From: Planctomycetota bacterium
Lineage (GTDB): Bacteria; Planctomycetota; GCA-002687715; DRQF01
Length of the DNA stretch: 64,000 nucleotides
Assembly: GCA_020639295.1 (NCBI GenBank)
Contig: JACKGY010000010.1
Coordinates: 1 to 64,000, forward strand
Direction of reading: 5' to 3'
The position numbers and the translations under genes were made by a program. The notes beneath the pieces are model-generated. The model worked only from the letters and a program-made list of their open reading frames with translations, did no database searches and was not told the DNA's origin. Positions 62,973-64,000 of this stretch are shown piece by piece; the first letter of the stretch is position 1, and each line of letters starts with the position of its first letter.

Positions 62973-64000
62973 ATGTTCCGTCTCGCGCTTGTCCTCGTCA
63001 TCGGCCTCGCGGCCGGACTCGACCTCGTCGCCCAGGTCGACGTACCGCCGGTCGCCATCGCTTCGGCGAAGGTGTTGCCGACACCCGTCGCGCCCGGCGG
63101 AGAAGCCCGGATCGAGGTGACCGTGGCCATCGAGCCTGGCTGGCACATCTACTCGGTCGCCGAACACGAGGGCCAGGAGTCGACCAGCTTCGCGCTGAAG
63201 ACCGAGGGCGTGACCCTCGCCGGCGCGATCGTCGAGCCGGAACCCCACGTCGATCGACAGGACTGGGGCACCTACTACGAACATTCGGGCCAGGTCGTCT
63301 TCAGCTTGCCGGTCCGCTTCGCGGCCGAGCTGAAGGGCGACCTGCGCATCCGGGGCGAGATGGCCTACATGGCCTGCGACGACAGCGGTTGCCTGCCGCC
63401 GGCGAAGCTCGGCTTCAGCGCGCGGGCCAGCATCGCCCCGCCCACGGGTCCGCAGGAGGAGCCGAAGACCGCCCTCGATCTGGCGGCCCTGAAGAAGCTG
63501 GTCGCCGAGGTCGTGAGCGGAGCCAACGAATCCCTGCAGGTCGACCTGGAGCGGGTCCTCGATCGCCTCGAGCGGCTCGAGGAGGCGGTCATCCCCGAGC
63601 CGCAGTTCGCGCCGGAGCCGCCGGCCTGGGATCTCGTGCTCGACGACTTCAGCATCCTCGACCGGAACTCTCGCGCCGGCGAGACCGTGAGGGCGCGACT
63701 GCGCTTCGTCACCGGCGAGAAGGTGAAGCTGGACAAGCCCGGCGAGATCTACGTCGACGTCGGGTCCTCGAAGCGCTTCGTCGAGGCCGAGGCGGTGGCG
63801 GCGACCAGCGACGCGGAGGGGTTGCACCACGAGGTCGAGATCGAGCTCCTGGCCAGGGATCTGGCCCGGAGCGGCACCGAGGATCTGGACCTCACCGTCT
63901 CCCTGCCGATGAACGTCGAGGGCCTGGTCTTCGAGAAGGAGATCGGCGGCCTGAAGGGACGGGTCGAGTTCGGCCTGCCCAGCATGGGCGCCTGGATCCT
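62973..64000 (+). CDS. dsbD: DsbD-like thiol:disulfide interchange protein (3'-truncated by window edge)
   Basis: ATG 62973 has GAAGGAG 6 nt upstream; the frame is open to the last base, so only 342 residues are seen. Signal peptide MFRLALVLVIGLAAGLDLVAQ, then a DsbD-alpha-like domain with GWHIYS near 67 and the active cysteines C135 and C140 in CDDSGCLPP. A coiled-coil linker and an extra beta domain (about 205-330) follow. Visible sequence stops at MGAWI, where the first membrane helix of the DsbD beta region would begin. DsbD carries reducing power from thioredoxin to periplasmic proteins and c-type cytochrome maturation. Confidence 0.8.
   Translation, partial: MFRLALVLVIGLAAGLDLVAQVDVPPVAIASAKVLPTPVAPGGEARIEVTVAIEPGWHIYSVAEHEGQESTSFALKTEGVTLAGAIVEPEPHVDRQDWGTYYEHSGQVVFSLPVRFAAELKGDLRIRGEMAYMACDDSGCLPPAKLGFSARASIAPPTGPQEEPKTALDLAALKKLVAEVVSGANESLQVDLERVLDRLERLEEAVIPEPQFAPEPPAWDLVLDDFSILDRNSRAGETVRARLRFVTGEKVKLDKPGEIYVDVGSSKRFVEAEAVAATSDAEGLHHEVEIELLARDLARSGTEDLDLTVSLPMNVEGLVFEKEIGGLKGRVEFGLPSMGAWI

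Overview
The window is GC-rich bacterial DNA with Shine-Dalgarno-led genes, many ATGA or TGATG stop/start overlaps and frequent GTG starts. The right part carries a secreted di-heme cytochrome, a sulfatase-type membrane hydrolase fused to a repeat-rich half, a carboxypeptidase-regulatory-like surface protein, TPR and HEAT-like proteins, a pseudopilin and a DsbD-like protein among housekeeping genes (alaS, fumC, ettA, prmA). This mixture, together with the Ycf35/DUF2997/Ycf46 trio, suggests a Planctomycetota-like lineage. That placement is inference; there is no rRNA or marker set here to settle it.

Positions 1 to about 30219 are an integrated mobile element whose left end lies outside the window. 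Its right end is defined by a tyrosine recombinase (28711-30024) with a HTH_17/excisionase-like gene overlapping its start, next to the 3' end of a tRNA-Arg(CCU) on the minus strand (30219-30292). I see no virion, portal, terminase-large or conjugation genes. Cargo from left to right: the C-terminal part of a type III-like restriction helicase-nuclease; a RecB/Cas4-like nuclease and a RadC-like JAMM protein; a DUF3150 gene followed by Ycf35-like and DUF2997-like genes and, after an opposing DUF429-like gene, a Ycf46-like AAA+ ATPase behind a symmetry-rich leader; a DUF1232 protein and a very small membrane protein; two overlapping lipoprotein genes; a VRR-NUC-like nuclease; a DUF3892/DUF2188 pair; a sigma-like factor, an acidic coiled-coil protein and an ImmA-type metalloprotease; several small membrane-anchored proteins; and a three-gene operon led by a zinc-binding protein.

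Positions 20745-28714 look like the element's replication and control module. About 325 bp of DNA holds twelve copies of a TTGGACCA-type repeat with helical spacing and a perfect 24-nt inverted repeat. It lies just before a P4-family primase/SF3-type helicase (21496-23544). A HhH DNA glycosylase-like gene, a HTH protein, a second P-loop ATPase and the excisionase-like gene follow. The arrangement recalls satellite or P4-like replicons, but the repeats and most cargo are not ones I recognise.

Positions 30293-64000 are chromosomal. Besides housekeeping functions there is a tightly overlapping minus-strand operon (38801-43247) encoding a TM0106-like RecB nuclease, a UPF1/DNA2-like SF1 helicase and a DnaQ-type exonuclease with a WYL-like tail. 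This is the most system-like group outside the element. Other notable items are a trypsin-like protease with a second, degenerate protease-like segment and a PDZ domain, a 1001-residue PAS/histidine kinase/receiver protein with a helical sensor-like N-terminal half, and short tandem repeats in the 38.2-38.8 kb spacer. The window ends inside a DsbD-like gene.
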